Shown: piece by piece, positions 33,143 through 43,168 of the stretch
Layout of the letters: every line of letters starts with the position of its first letter
Numbering within the stretch: position 1 is the stretch's first letter
NCBI GenBank assembly: GCA_900618795.1
Contig: UYJD01000012.1
Location: 212,855-276,854, forward strand
DNA: 64,000 nt
Reading direction: 5' to 3'
DNA from: Cyanodermella asteris
Lineage: Eukaryota; Ascomycota; Lecanoromycetes; Ostropales; Stictidaceae
The notes under the pieces: generated by a model
What the model saw: only the letters and a program-made list of their open reading frames with translations
Database searches by the model: none
Told to the model about the DNA's origin: nothing
Position numbers and translations under genes: made by a program

Positions 33143-34609
33143 CTATTCATTGAAGACCGTGACACCGGCGTCGTAATTCTCGATTCCGAGATTGTTGAAC
33201 AGCACTGCCTGCAGGTGCTCGCAGAAGGTCTTGACATATGCCTCGTCAAACCAAGCCTCGTTGTAACTGGCGCTGATATTCAATTTCCCCCGCCACGACC
33301 ACTGCTCAAATATCATGGGAGGAAGGACGACGTCGGGTGTCAAATTCAAGTCGGTGACCGACAGCTCATGCTTGTCCGAGGAGTATTCTGGTCGGATGAA
33401 TCTCTCCAGCGCTCCCATATTGCTCGGCTGCGGCGCCGATGGGAGTGGCATGTCAGGCGGCGGTGGAGCTGCGAATGCAATCTCCGTGAGCTTCGAGGTG
33501 TAAAGCGGATACGCATCGGGAGCCAGGGACTCTTTTCGGCTCATCGGCTGGCGATAGAATTCGTGCAGCTTGCGTGCATGCGAGACGAAATCCGCCGCTG
33601 GAAGAGAGTAGGGGATGGAGATCAGAAAGTGTCCTGCCGGCCATTCTTCAACGTTGTTCCAAGGAGGTAGATGGTGGGCTCTTGGGTTGATCGCTGAGAA
33701 GGTGATGTAGCTCTCGCCCAAACCCTTCTTGGCGTGGTCTTGCGTGGCTACGACCAATGCAGCATCCATGGCGGCAGCAACACCGACGCCGAGACGTTTG
33801 CAGGCAGCGGGCACGGCACGCGAAGTCTCGATGTCGTGCTCGATCCGGTAGACGCGGCTGATCGCAGGCGAAGCTAACGGCCATCTGTAGGGCAAGCTAA
33901 TGCCGGGCTGTGGCGCAAGAAAATCCTGGAGCATCTTGTCCGCGTACTGATGCGCTTCTGGCGTGGGTTCCTCAGGAACACCAAGGGCCACCTGCCAAGC
34001 TGGAGTGAGTCGCCGCCATTCGTCTCCGAAAAATGGGAGCGGCTTGTCGTCAACCAAGTTTTGGAGCAGAACTTGCAGGACGTTCAAGATACCAACCCCG
34101 TCAGTGAGATAGTGGTGCATTCGCAGAAACACCTGAGAGTGCTTCGGGAGATAATGAAGAGTGCAGAAGCGGTGCGGGCGAATGTCTCTCCTGAGAGCTT
34201 TGAGGTCGTCCGATTCAACGTGGAAAGACTCGTGGAGCCAAGTCTTCAGGTCGGTTCTGTCTCCAAGTTGGTTCTGTGTCGAAGTTGCTTCCGTCTCCAA
34301 GTTGGTTTCGTCTCCGAGTTGACTGCTGTCTACCACGTCATAGGCTAGGGTCGAACCAGTGTTGATAGTGGCAAGGTAGGGCACCTGCCACCGAAGGCGT
34401 ACCCAGGCTCGTTTCAGCCTCTGCTCAAAGTTCTCCGCGAGGCCCGCGTCGGTGCTTATGGTAGCGACAGCGTTGACGACCCAGTGTTCACGGTTGAATG
34501 TCGGAATGGTGCTTTGCGTGAGGGCACTCATAGGAGTCTCGTTGGCATCGAATGTACGCTCATAGCGTCCGGGTGATGTTTCCGACCAATGCAAGTTGAT
34601 GGATACCAT
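33143..34609 (-). CDS. CoA-dependent acyltransferase, HHxxxDG superfamily
   Basis: Probable O- or N-acyltransferase of the chloramphenicol-acetyltransferase/NRPS-condensation superfamily, a single exon of 488 aa. The catalytic motif HHYLTDG is at residues 165-171, with the second His as general base. A C-terminal strand segment (IFEQWSWRGKLNISASYNEA) fits the channel side of the fold. The ATG at 34609 (MVSINLHW) is chosen because upstream in-frame sequence only has a GTG. Residues about 96-122 contain a duplicated motif (QLGDETNLET and QLGDRTDLKT) encoded by five 17 bp tandem units at 34248-34332, just ahead of the active-site strand. Acyl donor and acceptor are unknown. It lies on the same strand as the SDR at 35110-36188, 500 bp downstream of it; a joint role in a small accessory pathway is possible. 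Confidence 0.78.
   Translation of the reverse strand: MVSINLHWSETSPGRYERTFDANETPMSALTQSTIPTFNREHWVVNAVATISTDAGLAENFEQRLKRAWVRLRWQVPYLATINTGSTLAYDVVDSSQLGDETNLETEATSTQNQLGDRTDLKTWLHESFHVESDDLKALRRDIRPHRFCTLHYLPKHSQVFLRMHHYLTDGVGILNVLQVLLQNLVDDKPLPFFGDEWRRLTPAWQVALGVPEEPTPEAHQYADKMLQDFLAPQPGISLPYRWPLASPAISRVYRIEHDIETSRAVPAACKRLGVGVAAAMDAALVVATQDHAKKGLGESYITFSAINPRAHHLPPWNNVEEWPAGHFLISIPYSLPAADFVSHARKLHEFYRQPMSRKESLAPDAYPLYTSKLTEIAFAAPPPPDMPLPSAPQPSNMGALERFIRPEYSSDKHELSVTDLNLTPDVVLPPMIFEQWSWRGKLNISASYNEAWFDEAYVKTFCEHLQAVLFNNLGIENYDAGVTVFNE
34248..34332. repeat. 17 bp minisatellite inside the acyltransferase gene
   Basis: Five tandem units of 17 bp, the cleanest being AAGTTGGTTCTGTGTCG and AAGTTGGTTTCGTCTCC on the + strand, occupy 34248-34332. 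Because 17 is not a multiple of 3, three units (51 bp) make one 17-residue protein repeat. Confidence 0.85.
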
Positions 34610-35109
34610 TTTGTGAACCTCGTGGCTTTCCAAGGGCCGTGACAGGTGGTTATCGTGGGTCTTTTGTGATAGGCCGTGCCTCCGACGAGATTTAGGAGAC
34701 CAAGTGTTCACGGCGCCGGGAAAAAAAGGCCTGGTTGCTTGCTTATTTACCTAAGACTGAGCGATCATATGAAAAGGCCTCATCGGGGGCCCGGGCCTCG
34801 TACACGGTCACCAGCCTCAGCTACCCCTCCAAGCACGCAGCTTCTGTCAGAAACGGACAGGACTTACATGATTTTACATTCTAGTCTGGTACAGGAGAAT
34901 CAAGCAGAGTTTCGAGAATAACGCATTTCCGGGCATCGGCTCTTGCTCTGTACTTGAAGTAGCTATATCCTAGAAGTTATCTAGAGGAGTCTTCCCCATG
35001 GTGCACATGCGCATGTCAGCTTGCCTCGGAATCATTTCAGCTCCTGAAAATTGACCAATGACTTGGTACGAGGCACAACGAGTGTTTGGCTGAGTGCTGG
35101 TCCTACGCA
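34610..35109. other. Intergenic region, acyltransferase to SDR
   Basis: About 500 bp upstream of the acyltransferase and downstream of the SDR. It should hold the acyltransferase promoter. No gene is seen. Confidence 0.5.
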
Positions 35110-36188
35110 TCATAACGACCACGTGATGTTCGCGTCTGCTGACCATCTGGTCCACAGTGCATTCAGCTTCTCCTGAGAGTAAAAGTCGGCCTAAAGCTGT
35201 AAGTCAGTCATTGTATGAAGGAAATGTTTGAAAGGGGATTCCCTACCGGCGTCAACCTGCGCACACGAGCCGACCAATACCCTCCCCTCCCCTGTTCTGT
35301 CACAGAGACATCCTCGGTCACACTCAGATAGATTCCTGTAGCCGCTCCCTGCTCGACCGAAAGCCCGGTGTTCCTTGTCAATCATTCAGTGATCACAAAA
35401 GGGGCGTCCTCAGCAAAAGTGTATGGGAGATCGTTGACGAAATTGGTGGCGACGACGCCAGGGTCGAAAGACAGCGCCAGACGCTTGCTGGAGGGGTCAC
35501 GGTCGAAGTGTTGCTGCAGTGCCCTGGCAAACGCAGCCTGCATCAACTTGTTGGTGAAGTAGCGCTGTGAGACTGGAGAAGTATCCACGGTAGTATGGAA
35601 CCCAGGCTCAATCTTGTTTGCAACGCGTGTCAGGGCAAAGTTGTCCCCGATGAAGCCGGCGTACGCTCCCACGCTGCTTGTGAAGATAACACGTCCATTG
35701 GCGCTCAGGTGCGGCTCGAGTAGCTTCGTGAGAAGAAAGGAGGATAGGAAGTTGATCTGGTACAATGCTTCCAGACCGTCAACTGTATATTCCTGATCTT
35801 TACCGACATGGCCGAGGCCGGCATTGTTGATGAGTATGTCGATCTTGCCGCCGGTCCAATTTGCGGCAAAGTCTCTCACCGACTGCAGCGAAGCTTGATC
35901 AAGGAGCAGAATCTGAACCTGTGCTGTAGGCTGGAGGTCGATGATTTGTTGCCTAGCTGCTTCGGCCTTCTGCCGACTTCTACAGGCTAAAACGACGGTC
36001 GCATTCATAGATGCTAGCTTGGTTGCAAGCTCAAGTCCGAGGCCTGCGTTCGCTCCAGTGATGATGACCGTCTTCCCAGTCATATCGGCTTGTGCGAGCT
36101 CGAGACGAGGCAAGTATGATCCCAGGACCATGCGCGTCCGGACCGTCAGCACATCGACGTAGAACTGAGCGCTGCGAAATAGTGCCAT
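35110..36188 (-). pseudogene. SDR (retinol-dehydrogenase/WWOX-like) with one in-frame TGA
   Basis: NAD(P)-dependent reductase of the SDR superfamily. From ATG 36188 the frame runs 268 codons to TGA at 35382-35384. It contains TGANAGLG (44-51), NNAG (121-124), FTSS (169-172), the catalytic Y210-x3-K214 (YFTNK) and FDPGVVATNF (241-250). After the TGA the same frame goes on with family-like sequence: LSVEQGAATGIYLSVTEDV, then GGYWSARVRRLTP. A 56 bp GTAGGG..TTTAG intron (35191-35246) leads to a last exon (35110-35190) encoding ADFYSQEKLNALW and a final stop. The tail is what SDRs of this type have after the PG motif (an EEGA..YLA-like helix and a closing LW). The gene is therefore either newly inactivated, read through at TGA, or carries a sequencing error. 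No intron I tried removes the TGA in frame. The truncated 268-residue form keeps the catalytic residues. Confidence 0.75.
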
Positions 36189-36799
36189 GGTGTTTGGTGA
36201 GGGCCGTCTTGCTTCAGAGATGGATCGGAGAATTGACGAGTCGGTGGGTAGGGTAGGGGAATGGGGAACAGCGTGACATGATGCCAGAGTCAATAAAAAG
36301 TGCGGCTGTAAGGCGGTCACGAAGTCGGTCGTCGTCGGATCGATCTAGCTCACATTGTAGCAGATAAGACATCTTTACCAACATGACCGGTAATAGCTAC
36401 GACCGCTGTCAATATGACTCTTTCTCAATATGCTGTCCAACCTGGAGGAATCCTCAGCTGCGAATGCAAACAGAAACCTGCGGTGTAGGTAGATAAGAAG
36501 GCGGTTCTTCGTACCAAGTCTTCTGCACGTAGATCACGCGTGTCAATACCCGCGTAAAGCGGCGGCTTACGCCCCTGCCGTGTCGAGGATTTTGGAACCA
36601 GCATTATTGTACAGTACTTCGACCGTCATGGGCCTACGAGGCTACGAGTTGAGCCCACGCTCCATCCGCAATTGACATGTTTCGTGAAGCGTGGCGCAAT
36701 GGAGACATGCTGGGGCCTCATATACATTTCCACCCACCCTCCCATCTCGATTGAAAGCTCCATGCCGACGATATCGCCATCCCAAGGTCCATCACCAAC
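36189..36799. other. Divergent spacer, SDR / histidine phosphatase
   Basis: About 610 bp between two divergently transcribed genes, presumably both promoters. No gene is seen. Confidence 0.5.
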
Positions 36800-37986
36800 A
36801 TGGTCACCACCATCCACCATCCCGTAATGCTTGCGGCCATCTTCCTCTCCACCAACATCCTCGCCGCCGCCGCCGCCGCCGCCTCGCAATCCAGTCCCCC
36901 TCTTCTAACCTTCTCGACCGTCCCAGGCTACTTCCTCCAGGACCTGAACGACACCAACTCCAGCACCTTCGACTACACGACCACCAACTTCGGGCTCTTG
37001 AATCGCACCTACGACGCCGACGCACCCGGCAGCCCCGGCACCCTCACCCAATGGCAGCGCTTCGCCGCGCAACTCTCACTCCTGAACAGCGGCGCGCCCG
37101 GCGGAACCGCGTACAAGCTCCTCTTCCTCGGCCGGCACGGCGAGGGCTACCACAACGCCGCCGAAAGCTACTACGGCACGCCCGCCTGGAACTGCTACTG
37201 GGCGGAACTCGCCGGCAACGGGACGAGTGTCTGGAGCGACGCGCACCTGACCGCCAACGGCATCGCGCAGGCGCAGAAGGCGAACGATTACTGGCGGAGC
37301 GAGATTGCGGGGCAGAAGATTCCGACGCCGCAGAAGTTTTACACGAGTCCGCTGTATCGGTGTCTCAGTACGGCGAATATCACTTTTGCGGGGATCGATG
37401 AGGGGTTGGTCGAGGATGGGGGCAGCGCGTTCGTGCCGACGGTGAAGGAGTTGTTGAGGGAAGGGATCAGTATCCACACGTGTGATCGGAGGAGTAATCG
37501 GACGTTTATCCACGAGAATTTTCCGACGTACAACATCGAAAGTGGGTTCTCGGAGAACGATGAGTTGTGGAACGGCGTTACGGCGGAGACGTCGGGGGCA
37601 CAGGACGTGCGGAGCCGGAAGGTGTTGAGTGATATCTTCAACGAAAGTCCGGAGGCGTCGTATATATCGGTGACCAGTCACTCGGGCGAGATTGCCAGCA
37701 TATTGAGGGTTGTCGGTCACAGAACGTGAGTTTAACGGATACGAAATGGTTGGTGGAACCTATGATGCTGACATGTTACAGATTCTCCTTGAGCACGGGA
37801 GCCGTCATTCCGGTCCTTGTCAGAGCCGATACCAGGAAGACGACCATACCAACCACCAGCGCACCGGCTTGGACTGCCAGCCCGCATTGCACGAGTCCGC
37901 CCCTGACAAGTGTCGGATCGTGCATCTGCCAGAGCAGCGCAGCGCCTGTAACGAGCACACTGGCAGGAAGCGGTCCAAGTGCTTGA
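36800..37986 (+). CDS. Secreted histidine phosphatase (phosphoglycerate-mutase superfamily)
   Basis: Branch-1 type histidine phosphatase, probably extracellular; substrate unknown. Exons 36800-37725 and 37782-37986 are joined over a 56 bp GTGAGT..TACAG intron, giving 376 aa. A signal peptide is clear: residues 1-30 contain a hydrophobic Leu/Ala core ending in an Ala run. The phosphohistidine motif RHG is at 112-114 (LFLGRHGEGYHN). TSPLYRCLST supplies the second conserved Arg, and SVTSHSGEIAS near 300 the late His. Several N-x-S/T sites fit secretion. The 67 residues encoded by exon 2 are Thr/Ser/Pro-rich with four Cys and resemble a linker or cell-wall tail, not part of the fold. Convergent with the SAM decarboxylase gene. 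Confidence 0.85.
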
Positions 37987-38370
37987 ATAGAGCCGGATAC
38001 ATATTCCGTAACACAATGACCAAAAGTGCAACAAACAAGTGCATTCAGCTTTGCAGACTCGGTAGGCGTTTCGTTAGATCTAGAAAATCTGCATATATGG
38101 TGTCAGCGTTCCGCGCATCAGGCCACTGCACAGCAAACCAAGCCCTCTGTGACATTTTCCGAGAATTTCCAGTAAAGGGAAGTAAGCTTGATAACAAAAA
38201 GTCGACACAATCAACGAACGCAACGTAATGCATAAAGTGAGAGGTAGAGCAATTTCATTAGATTCATTGACTAGAACGCAGCAAATTGAGCAAGCGTGCA
38301 AATTCTTCGACTTTCGCGATGTCGTGCAGTCGCAATCATGATCAAGCTAGGTTTGTCAAGTAGACAATGT
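37987..38370. other. Short intergenic region
   Basis: About 380 bp between convergent gene ends, AT-richer than the genes. No gene is seen. Confidence 0.5.
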
Positions 38371-39900
38371 TCAGGGCTCGCCAACACGAGGTTCGCCTCC
38401 CTCCCAATCGTGTCTCTCGTAGTACCTAAAAACGAGATCGTAGCCTTCCAGGTCGTGGACAATCCGATCCATGCGACGGTATCCTTTGATGCCATCCATG
38501 GTGCTGGTCTTTCGAGCAGTGGTGATGCCATTGTCAGTAGTCACCTCGGCCTTAGCTTCGAAAAGCGTCACACTGAACCGGCCCGGCTTGAAGATGTTCA
38601 CAACCTGCTGCACGACGTCGGAGGTCTGTCGTCCGATAGCCTTGGCGGGAACGTTGGTCTCAAAAGATGCATAGCTGTACGCAGTCTCAGGTGTGACATG
38701 AACTGTAAAGTAGTGCGTATCCTGAGCTTGACCTTCTTTGTCGGGTGCCGGAATTACTCCATTCGCGCTGTATCCACACGGAGTGAACAGGTACGCATCA
38801 ATCTTGGCGTCGGGATACTTGCTGGTCGGATACAGATCGCTCAAACCGGTAGTCTCGGTCACAACAGTGCCAAGCGCATGTCCTTCGGTAGTCAAATCGA
38901 CAGGCAACGATTCATCGTCTGAGGCGTGATCGCTGGAAGTCTGCTCAAAAACGTCGAACGTATCAGCCGCATTGTTCTCCTCGATCGTGCCCAGAGCTTG
39001 AGCCGCATTCTTACGCGCACGACGCGCCTGCTGAAAGTACCGACCCTCCGCGACCGCACTCGCGTGTTTGAGGAAGTACTGCTCGCTGACCTCCGGAGCC
39101 AGATCCGTCATCAAGATCTCCAGCGTCTCGTCTTCGTCAGAGTTTTCCAAAGATCCATTCAAGAGAGCTGCAGCGGTCGAGGCTGGTACGTCAAGATGCC
39201 TGGTCTCGGTTTCAACCTTGGTGTCTAGCGGCGTGGCCGGAGGGGTGAGCAAGGTGTTCGGCTCAGTGAGGTAAAGATACCAGTGATCTCCGTTCATCTT
39301 GCCGATCATGTAGGCGCTGCCGCGAAGGAACAGCTTGTCCAGGCTACGCACTTCGTCACGCCACGAGCGATGAGGGCCATGCTGGCGATCGGGGAACAGG
39401 AAGTTCTTGCGGCTGTAGAAGACACGATACGGAACCGCAGCGATGGCCTGGCCAGCTGCTGGACCGGCTTCGTCGTTCTTCGGAAACTTGGCATGAGTGG
39501 CCGCAATTTCCAGGATGCGTGGCAAGCCGTAGAGGAGGGTGGTTGTTCCGCAGGTCTTGAGAATCAGCTTGTGTGGAAACACAAACATGCTCGACTCGGA
39601 AAGGAGGTATGCGTCCACGGTGTCCGACTCGACAATCGACAGCACCTTGCAATTGACCAAATCCAGCATCTCTTTCCATGTGTCGGTAGGGACCGACTTG
39701 AGGCCCTTGGGCACGGTCTGGGCCGGCAGAGTGAAGGCGGAAGCGCTGAACCATACTTCTAGGAGCTTCTCGGGACCCTCAAAGGCGAAGGTTGAATCAA
39801 GGTCGGCAGTGACATCGCGGTTGATTGTCAGCTGCGGGGTGCCTGTAAAAGAGCTTGGTGAAGCGGTGTAGTGCTGGGGGATTTCAGAGTTTACCATCAT
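38371..39900 (-). CDS. SPE2: S-adenosylmethionine decarboxylase proenzyme
   Basis: Pyruvoyl enzyme making decarboxylated SAM, the aminopropyl donor for spermidine and spermine synthesis in the cytosol. It is a single exon of 509 aa. FEGPEKLLEVWF at residues 40-51 carries the two conserved Glu of the active site. YLLSESSMFVF (98-108) holds the self-cleavage site, between E102 and S103, which becomes the pyruvoyl group. CGTTTLL at about 117-123 has the proton-donating Cys. TPCGYSANG and YFTVHVTPE later in the chain supply the Ser and His that drive processing. Compared with animal enzymes of about 335 residues, it has a long polar insertion rich in Asp, Glu and Ala between about 230 and 360, as in fungal homologues. 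The two ATGs at 39900 and 39897 are equivalent starts. The 790 bp upstream contain no sense-strand ATG. Confidence 0.95.
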   Translation of the reverse strand: MMVNSEIPQHYTASPSSFTGTPQLTINRDVTADLDSTFAFEGPEKLLEVWFSASAFTLPAQTVPKGLKSVPTDTWKEMLDLVNCKVLSIVESDTVDAYLLSESSMFVFPHKLILKTCGTTTLLYGLPRILEIAATHAKFPKNDEAGPAAGQAIAAVPYRVFYSRKNFLFPDRQHGPHRSWRDEVRSLDKLFLRGSAYMIGKMNGDHWYLYLTEPNTLLTPPATPLDTKVETETRHLDVPASTAAALLNGSLENSDEDETLEILMTDLAPEVSEQYFLKHASAVAEGRYFQQARRARKNAAQALGTIEENNAADTFDVFEQTSSDHASDDESLPVDLTTEGHALGTVVTETTGLSDLYPTSKYPDAKIDAYLFTPCGYSANGVIPAPDKEGQAQDTHYFTVHVTPETAYSYASFETNVPAKAIGRQTSDVVQQVVNIFKPGRFSVTLFEAKAEVTTDNGITTARKTSTMDGIKGYRRMDRIVHDLEGYDLVFRYYERHDWEGGEPRVGEP

Positions 39901-41863
39901 CCGATTTGAGGTCCCTCCTCACAGCGGGTGAGCTTGGTGGAGAGTTGGTGATAGATGCTGAGATACTGCTTTGTCCGAGCAATGCTGTGGTGCTCAGTCG
40001 ACCTTCAGGCGAACAATGCGGTGTTCGTCTGTCAGGTGAGGCCCACAGCTGAGAACGAGGTTGACGGAGGCTGGCTTAAGCCAGCAGCAATCGTGTATCT
40101 GAATTGAGGTGCGCCTGAGTGGCGTTACGGAGGTCGAGCAGAAAGGAGAATAAAGAAGACTCTTTTCCACGGAATTTTGGGCAGTAGGAGCCTGCTAGAC
40201 GCCGATACCTTGGAGTACCGGTCCTAGCAGACAGGATCTGCGAATGGATTGGATATGAGCGGGCGGGCCCTCGTACTTGGATTGCTGAATTTCGGTCGCA
40301 GACTGGCTGTCTATTCTGAGGTCGATACAGGGTTCTATCGGCAACAGCTGTGAAAGTCTCGTGGTTGTGTTGCGGAGGTGGGCACTGTGTGCGGGATTTT
40401 TCGCGGCAAATTTTGGGTTTTACGGTGCTGGCGGGGGTATATGGAGAACAGTCGGAGAAACCTTTCCCTCCTCTTATCGCCACAGCCTGCTCTTTCCTAT
40501 CGGAGGCTGATAATGGTTAGTGAGTTGCACCAAATGCGCTTCACAGTCAACAGTCGGTTGTGAGCAGCAATTGTGGGAAGTTTGTAGCCCAGCTCGGTGA
40601 CGCCCAACAGCAGATCAGCAAAAGGGCAATGTCGGAGCTGATGACTCAGCAGTTTGATCTTGAAATGTGGATGTGAACGTGCCCGAATTTGTCCATGTGC
40701 ACCAACATGTCATTCGTGCTTGACAAACATGCGCAGCCATCGAGATGTACTTGCTCCATCTACATACTTGACGATATGCATCTGCTTCGTGGAAACATGA
40801 ATTTGGGTGTCAGGCTTGCGCGTTACCGCACGCCTCCGCCCGGAGTTTGTTCATTGTTCGCTAGCCTTGCAAGACCACGAACCATCTTCTTGTACCTCAT
40901 GGCCGCTGTTTGCTGGGTCTATCAGAGTATGAGCAGGGACGTTCGACGTTCTTGAGCTCAAGGAGTGCTGCATGTCCCTTCCTCTGGATAACGGACGAAT
41001 TGGTCGATGGAACAGATTGCCCGCTGACTACATGTACTTGCTGACGCAACCATCGCTCGCCAAACAGGCCGAATCCGGCGGATACGGCATCCTGAAATCG
41101 TTTCTGCAGAAGTGGAACTCTCCGGCGCTTGCCGATGTATCATGGAATGGTGACTAGTTTGAGGAGATTGAGGGTGAGGTTGCATCTGCAACACTGAAAC
41201 GTGATGTGCGCCAAGGCTGAGGCTGACTGGGGCCCAAAAGCTCTCCGGATCGACCTGACCTTGCCTCATCAGCAGCTTCGAAACCGAACGATGTCTCGTC
41301 TGGAATAAACATGCGGCTCCACACCTCATCGATCGACATCGACGTTCATCGTCACGAAATTGCACCGACAGCATGTTGGCCAATCCCAAAGCTTGGCCCC
41401 TGGGTGGGGGCCGCTCCGCAGCCTCTGTCTGCTACAGCTGCACAGAGCACGGTCAAGTCGACCCGCTACTTTGGAGTCTGCAGTGACACCAGGTCTATTT
41501 CCGTTTGGCATGCTGCCTCACTCGGAGTAGGCAAATCCACAGATTGGCCCCGACACCATCACTTACGGTGTCAGCAACGGGGTAAGGTCATGTTCAGACC
41601 TATCAGCAGCGGCCCTTCACTGTGCTAAGCTGCAATGCCACGGTCTCTGTAAGCAGTCTCACAGAACCGTAAACCATAGCCGTCACCGAGAGCTTCAGTT
41701 TTGAAATCATATAAGGTGTAAGTGCCGTCTTCATTCTCTGTACCCAGCATCCCTTCCGATACCAGGTCGAGCCGGTCTCAGAACACGTTCTTTCAGAACC
41801 CATTCCATTCCTTCTTTCAGCCAATCATTCCTTACAAACCAAGCATTCATTCCTCGAACCAAC
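39901..41863. other. Divergent region, SAM decarboxylase / chitinase
   Basis: About 2 kb with no supported gene. The left 790 bp (39901-40690) contain no CAT trinucleotide, so no ATG in the SAM decarboxylase leader direction. A TATAAG sequence lies at 41710-41715, about 150 bp before the chitinase ATG, and is a plausible TATA element for it. Confidence 0.5.
41710..41715 (+). promoter_or_regulatory. TATA-like element of the chitinase gene
   Basis: TATAAG about 150 bp upstream of the chitinase start, followed by a C/T-rich leader. This is a plausible core promoter position for a highly inducible secreted enzyme. No transcript start is known. Confidence 0.35.
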
Positions 41864-42886
41864 ATGTACAAGTCTATCACAGCTCTCGCTGTCCTGGCAG
41901 CCACCGCTGCAGCGGCTCCCCTCGCCCAGAACACAACTGCCGCGTCGGGCAGCCCAGAAGTTGTTGCTTACTGGGGTAACGGCGATGGCAAGGACCTCAA
42001 GGACTACTGCGGCAGCAACTCGGGCATTGACATCATCGTCATGTCCTTCATCAGCAACTACGGCGACGGAAAGGCCCCGTCTGGCGGCTTCAACGAGCCG
42101 AGCAGTTACTGCACCATCAACAGCGACGGCTCCGGCGACTGCCAGACTCTCGCTGCCGACATGAAGCAGTGCCAATCCGCAGGCAAGAAGCTCATCCTAT
42201 CGCTCGGGGGCGGCGGAGCGCCCGGTACCCTCTCCTCGAAGGGCGACGCCGAGGGAGTCGCCTACTCTCTCTGGAACAGCTACGGCAATCCGGCCTTCAA
42301 GGACAGCGGCGACAAGTCTCCTCGCCCCTTCGGCGACGTCTTCGTCAACGGCTTCGACCTCGACATCGAGACCACCAGCGGCGAGGACAACTACCAGTAC
42401 CTGGTCAAGAAGCTGCAAAGCTACTTTGCCAGGGACACTTCCAACAAGTACTACATCACCGGCGCACCCCAGTGTGTGCTTCCCGAAGCCAACATGGGCA
42501 AGATGATCGATTCGGTCGCCTTCGACTACCTGTGGGTGCAGTTCTACAACAACTACCAGGACTGCGATGCGTCAAACTACGTCTACGGCCCGCAGGCCGA
42601 CGGCGCTTCGTTCAACTACGACAAGTGGACCAGCTACCTGTCCGGCACCCCGTCCAAGAACGCCAAGCTCCTGGTCGGCCTGCCCGCCAGCAAGTCTGCT
42701 GCCGCGTCGCAGAGCTGGATCGACCCCAAGGACATGCCCAAGCTGGTCGATTACGTCAAGAGCAAGCCCATGTTCAGCGGTCTCATGTTCTGGGAGGCTT
42801 CCGAGAGCGACAAGTACCACGGCAGCGGTGGATGCAACTACGCTCAGGCGGTCAGCAGCATCTTGAAGACTGGCAAGTCTTGCTAG
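41864..42886 (+). CDS. Secreted class III chitinase, GH18
   Basis: Endochitinase that hydrolyses beta-1,4-GlcNAc chains in fungal walls or insect and fungal debris. It is a single exon of 340 aa. A signal peptide spans about 1-18 (ALAVLAATAAAAP). The TIM barrel begins at EVVAYWGN (32-39). The SLGG motif (LILSLGGGG) is at 110-118. The catalytic strand reads NGFDLDIET at 162-170, with E169 as the acid/base and D167 and D165 kept, but the first acidic position of the usual DxxDxDxE is Asn here. A late FWEAS segment provides the conserved Trp at the base of the cleft. There is no chitin-binding domain, Ser/Thr linker or GPI signal, so the product should be soluble and secreted. Codon use is strongly C-ending, which suggests high expression. 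Confidence 0.93.
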   Translation: MYKSITALAVLAATAAAAPLAQNTTAASGSPEVVAYWGNGDGKDLKDYCGSNSGIDIIVMSFISNYGDGKAPSGGFNEPSSYCTINSDGSGDCQTLAADMKQCQSAGKKLILSLGGGGAPGTLSSKGDAEGVAYSLWNSYGNPAFKDSGDKSPRPFGDVFVNGFDLDIETTSGEDNYQYLVKKLQSYFARDTSNKYYITGAPQCVLPEANMGKMIDSVAFDYLWVQFYNNYQDCDASNYVYGPQADGASFNYDKWTSYLSGTPSKNAKLLVGLPASKSAAASQSWIDPKDMPKLVDYVKSKPMFSGLMFWEASESDKYHGSGGCNYAQAVSSILKTGKSC

Positions 42887-43168
42887 ATACCTATGCCCTC
42901 GGGACTTGTCCCTTGTGGTGTTTCTTGCTAGGAAGCCATGTCTTTTTATTTTTTGTTCTTCTCCGTGCCTCGATGGCCTGTACATACTCTTCAATGAAAA
43001 AGCCAAGCGCTAGTGCGTAGCATCGAACATTCACGCGTGATATCTTCCATATGCCAGAACGCACTTATCGCCACTAAAAATAGCCACTACTCAAGTTTAG
43101 TTCGACGTTCACAAATTAGGCATTAAGCGTAGATTTTCAGAGCTATGACAGTAAACCTCTTTCATATA

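Noticed and set aside
35191-35450. An intron that removes the TGA in the SDR
   Set aside because: The only GT..AG pairs are 23 bp (too short) or 67 bp with a poor GTCAAC donor that puts the next exon out of frame.
33143-36188. A complete secondary-metabolite cluster
   Set aside because: Acyltransferase and SDR are neighbours, but no polyketide synthase, NRPS, terpene synthase or P450 is present in the window.
40076-40483. Regulatory uORF for SAM decarboxylase
   Set aside because: The antisense-side frame there begins with GTG, not ATG, and no sense ATG exists in 790 bp.
42169-43020. Overlapping + frame in the chitinase gene (283 codons)
   Set aside because: A frame shadow of a highly C-biased gene, rich in Arg and Gln without any fold.
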